DNA from: CAYWGR01 sp964458015
GTDB lineage: Bacteria > Planctomycetota > Planctomycetia > Pirellulales > Thermoguttaceae
Assembly: GCA_964458015.1 (NCBI GenBank)
Contig: CAYWGR010000219.1
Span: 1 to 7,966 of the forward strand
Direction: 5' to 3'
DNA: 7,966 bases
Each line of letters begins with the position of its first letter. Within the stretch, counting starts at the first letter, position 1. The notes under the pieces were generated by a model. It saw only the letters and a program-made list of their open reading frames with translations, made no database searches and was not told the DNA's origin. Of this stretch, positions 4,801 to 7,966 are shown one piece after another. Made by a program: the position numbers and the translations under genes.

Positions 4801-6678
4801 ATGCCTGATCTAATAGCCCAAGGGATCGAAGCACAACAACGATGGCGGCGCGCGTTGCCGGAAGGAGAGCCGATCGTGCTCGGCCGGCAGGGCGGCATTT
4901 GGGCCGCGCCTTGGGATCACCAGATTTCGCGTCGCCATGCGCAAGTGCTTTGGAACGGCACGCAATTGGAGGTGAGCCAATTGCCTGACGCTCGAAATCC
5001 ACTGTTCCTTCACGGCGAAGAGGCGGATCATTTCAAGCTATCGCCCGGCGAGCATTTTGTCATCGGTCAAACGGTATTTACGTTGGCCGACCAGCAGGTG
5101 AACGTAACGACCGACGCACCCGCGCCCGTGCAACAACAATCGTTCAGTTCGCAGTACTTGAAGGGAGTGCAATTTCGCAACCCCGATCATCGCATTGAAG
5201 TTCTGAGCCGTTTGCCGGACGTTATTTCCGGCGCCACCGGCGATCACGAGCTTGTCGTCCGGTTGGTCAGCATGTTGCTGGCCGGCGTTTTGCGGGCCGA
5301 TGCCGCCGCCGTTGTGGCCGTTGAATTGGAGGGGGAGGAAGAGGGGAAAGAGGAGAGGGGAGAGGGAAGAGAGAAAGCGGCCAGTGAAGCAGACGCAAAA
5401 TCCCGAAATCCCGAAATCCCGAAATCCCCAATCCCAAATCCCTCGTCTCCCGTCCCTCGTCCCACGCCTCGCGTCTTGCATTGGGATCAGCGGCTTGCCA
5501 TTTCGACCGACTTCCGGCCGAGCCAGGGGCTGATTCTTGAATCGCTTCGGCAGCGGCAGAGCGTGTTGCAAGTTTGGCGCGGGGCCGAGACGGCCGCCAA
5601 CATGGCTTTTACGGCCAGCGATGCATTTGACTGGGCTTTTTGCACGCCGGTGCTGGGCCGTGCATGTCGCGGTTGGGGGCTTTATGTTGCAGGGCGATTC
5701 AACGTTGAGCAGAGCGGCATGACGCCTTCGTCCGACCCCACCGACCTGCGTGAAGACATCAAATTTACGGAACTCGTGGCCGCCATGCTTAGCTCGTTGC
5801 GGCAGATGCGATTGTTGGAGCATCGCCACGCCGCGCTAAGCCAATTCTTTTCGCCGGTGGTGCTCGATACCTTGGCCGTCGAAGATCCCGAGGTTGTGTT
5901 GGCGCCGCGTGAGACCGAGGTTTCGGTTCTTTTCTGCGACTTGCGCGGTTTTTCGCGCGAATCGGAACGGCAGGCCGGCGATTTGCTAGGGCTCTTGCAG
6001 CGCGTCAGCCGTGCCTTGGGCGTAATGACCCATCATATCCGCGATCAGGGCGGCGTGGTCGGCGATTTCCAGGGCGATGCCGCGATGGGCTTCTGGGGTT
6101 GGCCCTTGCCGCAGAAAGATTCCGTGCTGCGCACCTGCCGCGCGGCGCTGGCCGTGCGCGACGAGTTCGAAGCCACCAGCGGATTCCATGCCGGCATCGG
6201 CGTTGCGACCGGCCGCGCCGTGGCGGGTAAAATTGGGACGGTCGATCAAGTGAAAGTCACCGTCTTCGGCCCGGTCGTGAATTTGGCTTCGCGTTTGGAA
6301 GGCATGACCAAACATCTGCAAGCTCCGATCTTGGTGGATGAAGCCACGGCACGAATTATTCGCGAAACCGTGCCTCGCAACGTCGCCCGGGTGCGCCGGC
6401 TGGCGATTGTCCGCCCCTATGGGCTTGATACGCCGCTGGAAGTGAGCGAATTGTTGCCGCCGATCGAGCAATATCCCGAGCTGAGCGACCAACACTTGGA
6501 ATACTACGAGGCGGCGCTCGATGCGTTCCTTGCTCGCAATTGGCAAACGGCCTTCGAGCTGTTGCATCGCATCCCGGCCGAAGATCAGGTGAAGGATTTC
6601 CTCGTGGTTTACATCGCCCAGCACAACCGCCGCCCGCCCGCCGATTGGGACGGTGTGATTCAGCTAGAAAGCAAGTAG
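4801..6678 (+). CDS. FHA - GAF-like - class III adenylate/guanylate cyclase
   Basis: This 625-residue cytoplasmic protein makes a cyclic nucleotide from ATP or GTP. An N-terminal FHA domain (about 20-98) shows LGR (27-29), ISRRHA (42-47) and NPLFLHG (66-72), the loops that bind phosphothreonine. Residues about 130-340 look like a GAF-type sensor fold, interrupted by a low-complexity insert (177-224). The cyclase domain (about 370-520) has metal aspartates D380 (LFCDLRGFS) and D426 (FQGDAAMGFWG) and transition-state residues N494 and R498 (VNLASRLEG). The usual substrate lysine position appears to be D422, and T487 occupies the other substrate position, as in class IIIb enzymes. A helical tail (555-625) ending WDGVIQLESK is typical of such cyclases. 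No Shine-Dalgarno sequence is seen before the ATG, which follows the MITE-like element by 12 bp. The gene is convergent with tatD, 7 bp apart. It may be the effector of the kinase encoded upstream. Confidence 0.9.
   Translation: MPDLIAQGIEAQQRWRRALPEGEPIVLGRQGGIWAAPWDHQISRRHAQVLWNGTQLEVSQLPDARNPLFLHGEEADHFKLSPGEHFVIGQTVFTLADQQVNVTTDAPAPVQQQSFSSQYLKGVQFRNPDHRIEVLSRLPDVISGATGDHELVVRLVSMLLAGVLRADAAAVVAVELEGEEEGKEERGEGREKAASEADAKSRNPEIPKSPIPNPSSPVPRPTPRVLHWDQRLAISTDFRPSQGLILESLRQRQSVLQVWRGAETAANMAFTASDAFDWAFCTPVLGRACRGWGLYVAGRFNVEQSGMTPSSDPTDLREDIKFTELVAAMLSSLRQMRLLEHRHAALSQFFSPVVLDTLAVEDPEVVLAPRETEVSVLFCDLRGFSRESERQAGDLLGLLQRVSRALGVMTHHIRDQGGVVGDFQGDAAMGFWGWPLPQKDSVLRTCRAALAVRDEFEATSGFHAGIGVATGRAVAGKIGTVDQVKVTVFGPVVNLASRLEGMTKHLQAPILVDEATARIIRETVPRNVARVRRLAIVRPYGLDTPLEVSELLPPIEQYPELSDQHLEYYEAALDAFLARNWQTAFELLHRIPAEDQVKDFLVVYIAQHNRRPPADWDGVIQLESK
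5328..5478. repeat. Low-complexity purine tract and 7/8-bp array inside the cyclase gene
   Basis: Fifty consecutive purines (5328-5377) are followed by a tandem array: AAATCCCG three times, AAATCCCC, then 7-bp units AATCCCA, AATCCCT, CGTCTCC, CGTCCCT, CGTCCCA, CGCCTCG, CGTCTTG (5398-5478). In frame this encodes a Glu/Gly/Lys/Arg-rich stretch and then a Pro/Ser-rich linker, without a stop. The array is of the same kind as the intergenic heptamer arrays, suggesting that intergenic-type repeat DNA expanded inside a gene. Confidence 0.85.
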
Positions 6679-6685
6679 AGACTGC

Positions 6686-7471
6686 CTAAGCCGGCATCCG
6701 AAACAATCGCCGGGCATTGGCGGTCGTCAATGCGGCGATCTGTTCGGCCGGCACGCCGCGCAACTCGGCCAGCATTGCGGCCGTATGCACCACGTTGGCC
6801 GGCTCGTTCCGGCGTTGTTTGCCGCGGAAAATCTGCGGCACAAGGTAAGGGCTATCCGTTTCGATCAACAGCCGGTCGTCGGGCACGGATTTTGCCGCGT
6901 CTCGGAGAGCCTCGAACTTTTTATTCGTATACGTTACATTGCCCGCGAAACTGATGTGGAATCCCAAACCGACGCATTCGGCCGCCATCGCGGCATCGCC
7001 GCTAAAGGCATGAATGATTCCCCGGAGCGGTCCCCTGGCAACTGCCTCGCGAAGCATCGGCAGCAAGTCTTCGGCGGCGTCGCGACAATGCAAAATCACC
7101 GGCAAGTCGCGCTCTTGGGCCAGCCGCAAATGGCGATCCAGATATTCCTGCTGAATCGGAAGCGGCGTGTAATCCCAATAGCGATCCAGACCGGTTTCAC
7201 CGAGAGCCACGACGCGGGGATTCGCGACGCAAGAAACAACGTTGTCCCAATCGTTGGGCGCTGCCTCGGCGGCGGAATTGGGATGAATGCCCACGGCCGC
7301 TGCGAGATCGAATTTTTCGGCCAGTTTCAAAACAGCTTGGCTCGCGGCGGCCGAGACGGCCACGCACAGAATGCCCTCGACGCCCGCCGCTCGCGCTCTT
7401 GCAATCACTTCGGCGCGGTCGGCGTCGAAATCGTCCTGATCCAGGTGTGCGTGAGTATCGAAGTAGGACAT
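6686..7471 (-). CDS. tatD: TatD-family metal-dependent hydrolase (putative DNase)
   Basis: This 261-residue soluble TIM-barrel enzyme is a member of the TatD/YcfH amidohydrolase-like family, which includes Mg-dependent 3'-5' DNases. The metal-site residues are all visible: H7 and H9 (DTHAHLD), E92 (LGETGLDRYWDY), H128 (ILHCRD), H154 (IIHAFSG) and D206 (IETDSPYL). GIHPN (61-65) and RNEPANV (221-227) are also typical. The length is normal and nothing is missing. Family members are linked to DNA repair and nuclease activity, but the substrate is not readable here. There is no Shine-Dalgarno sequence: a 91-bp heptamer array abuts the ATG directly. The gene converges on the cyclase gene with a 7-bp gap, so transcripts of the two probably overlap. 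YcfH, a close paralogue, is the alternative name. Confidence 0.92.
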   Translation of the reverse strand: MSYFDTHAHLDQDDFDADRAEVIARARAAGVEGILCVAVSAAASQAVLKLAEKFDLAAAVGIHPNSAAEAAPNDWDNVVSCVANPRVVALGETGLDRYWDYTPLPIQQEYLDRHLRLAQERDLPVILHCRDAAEDLLPMLREAVARGPLRGIIHAFSGDAAMAAECVGLGFHISFAGNVTYTNKKFEALRDAAKSVPDDRLLIETDSPYLVPQIFRGKQRRNEPANVVHTAAMLAELRGVPAEQIAALTTANARRLFRMPA

Positions 7472-7562
7472 GGGGCTAGGGGCTAGGGGCTAGGGACTAG
7501 GGACTAGGGACTAGGGACTAGGGATTAGGGATTAGGGATTAGAGGTTAGAGGTTAGAGGTTA
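7472..7562. repeat. 13-unit stepwise heptamer array abutting the tatD start
   Basis: Thirteen exact 7-bp units run without interruption: GGGGCTA three times (7472-7492), GGGACTA four times (7493-7520), GGGATTA three times (7521-7541), GAGGTTA three times (7542-7562). Neighbouring blocks differ by one or two bases, so the array drifts in steps. The plus strand carries ten successive G runs of at least three, spaced by 3-4 bases, which suits a G-quadruplex. The array occupies the whole region immediately upstream of the tatD start codon. Confidence 0.95.
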
Positions 7563-7567
7563 GAAAC

Positions 7568-7581
7568 AGCCGCTTGCGGCT
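7568..7581. repeat. AGCCGC-GCGGCT palindrome between two heptamer arrays
   Basis: AGCCGCTTGCGGCT is the reverse complement of the hairpin core at 4590-4603 (AGCCGCAAGCGGCT). Here there is no T run on either side, so I do not call it a terminator. It is likely a short dispersed motif. Confidence 0.6.
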
Positions 7582-7590
7582 ATGCACTGG

Positions 7591-7639
7591 CCACTGACCA
7601 CTAGCCACCGACCACTAGCCACTAGCCACTAGCCACTAA
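7591..7639. repeat. CCACTAG heptamer array (7 units)
   Basis: The units are CCACTGA, CCACTAG, CCACCGA, CCACTAG three times, CCACTAA. This is the same family, in opposite orientation, as 1664-1698. It overlaps the 3' end of the minus-strand gene at 7629-7966 and provides its TAG stop. Confidence 0.9.
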
Positions 7640-7966
7640 CTCCGGCCAAGTCGCGAAGGATATCAAAGTGCCCTCGCGCGTTCCCTAAAATTTCTTCGGC
7701 CAGAACGTGCAGTGAGGGGACTCCTTCGAGCTCCGCGGCACATTGTTCGATCACGCCGATATCCTGTTCTTGCTGATCGACAATCTCTTCCAAGAGATAT
7801 TCGATGGCAAGATCGTTTTTCGAGGTGTAAAGCGAGGTGAAGCGGCCGGTATCGGGGCGGACGTCCAGCTCGACAATCGCCTCGGCCACCCGGGCGGCAT
7901 AACGCTGTTGATCGGCCGCAAGATGTTCCAGAGCCGTCGAAATCCGCCGGTCGTCCGACTTTGTCC
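7629..7966 (-). CDS. Unrecognised helical protein, 5' end beyond the window
   Basis: The frame is open from the right edge to a TAG at 7629-7631, giving 111 residues. It could start at a GTG at 7889, but no Shine-Dalgarno sequence favours this, and the upstream reading (KSDDRRISTALEHLAADQQRYAARV) continues the same amphipathic helical pattern, so I take the gene as partial. The protein is acidic and rich in Glu, Leu, Ala and Gln, with three probable long helices (about residues 9-35, 52-80 and 88-107), and has no hydrophobic membrane segment or signal peptide. The pattern is compatible with a helical bundle such as a ferritin-like fold, but no ExxH metal motif is seen, so no function is assigned. 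The last three residues (VSG) and the stop codon fall in the CCACTAG array. It lies upstream of tatD on the same strand, 157 bp away. Confidence 0.7.
   Translation of the reverse strand, partial: TKSDDRRISTALEHLAADQQRYAARVAEAIVELDVRPDTGRFTSLYTSKNDLAIEYLLEEIVDQQEQDIGVIEQCAAELEGVPSLHVLAEEILGNARGHFDILRDLAGVSG

Noticed and set aside
5038..5829. 263-codon minus-strand frame opposite the cyclase gene
   Set aside because: It is antisense to the FHA and GAF-like regions, and includes the translated repeat tract. No motif or start signal supports it.
7472..7562. Telomere-like sequence, because GGGATTA resembles telomeric repeats
   Set aside because: The block is internal, short, bounded by genes on both sides and drifts through four unit types, so it fits local tandem amplification instead.
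7472..7639. CRISPR array
   Set aside because: The repeats are 7 bp and directly adjacent with no unique spacers, and no cas genes are present. They are simple tandem arrays.

Overview
The window looks like chromosomal DNA from a planctomycete, probably a Pirellulales-type lineage. The evidence is moderately GC-rich genes, a transmembrane Ser/Thr kinase with an extracytoplasmic sensor, an FHA-cyclase protein, a xylose-isomerase-like sugar isomerase, and spacers full of short 7-bp tandem repeats and nested palindromes. The placement is inferred from gene style; no rRNA or other taxonomic marker is present. A 10-base N run (2272-2281) shows that this is a scaffolded assembly.

Layout from left to right. 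Positions 1-292 (minus) hold the N-terminal part of a probable lysyl-tRNA synthetase cut by the window edge. After a 356-bp spacer with remnants of heptamer repeats comes a sugar phosphate isomerase/epimerase (649-1662, plus). A repeat-rich spacer (1663-1996) carries a CTAGTGG array, a 78-bp nested palindrome and the first copy of a second nested-palindrome repeat. That copy abuts a small two-helix membrane protein gene (1997-2269); a second copy follows it, interrupted by the assembly gap.

The centre is a signalling pair: a membrane Ser/Thr kinase with a Cache-like sensor (2469-4559) and an FHA-GAF-like-nucleotide cyclase protein (4801-6678). Between them lie a terminator-like hairpin, a heptamer array and a 118-bp MITE-like element with terminal inverted repeats and 8-bp direct flanks, ending 12 bp before the cyclase start codon. 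The attractive but unproven model is that the kinase senses an external ligand, makes phosphothreonine, and the FHA domain couples this to cyclic nucleotide synthesis.

Convergent to the cyclase is a TatD-family metal hydrolase (6686-7471, minus). Its start codon touches a 91-bp array of thirteen 7-bp units that changes stepwise along its length and is G-quadruplex-prone. A second heptamer array supplies the stop codon of an unrecognised helical protein (7629-7966, minus) that runs off the right edge.

The most unusual features are the repeated 7-bp periodicity in arrays of different sequence, one array lying inside the cyclase coding region, and the complete small element in front of the cyclase gene.
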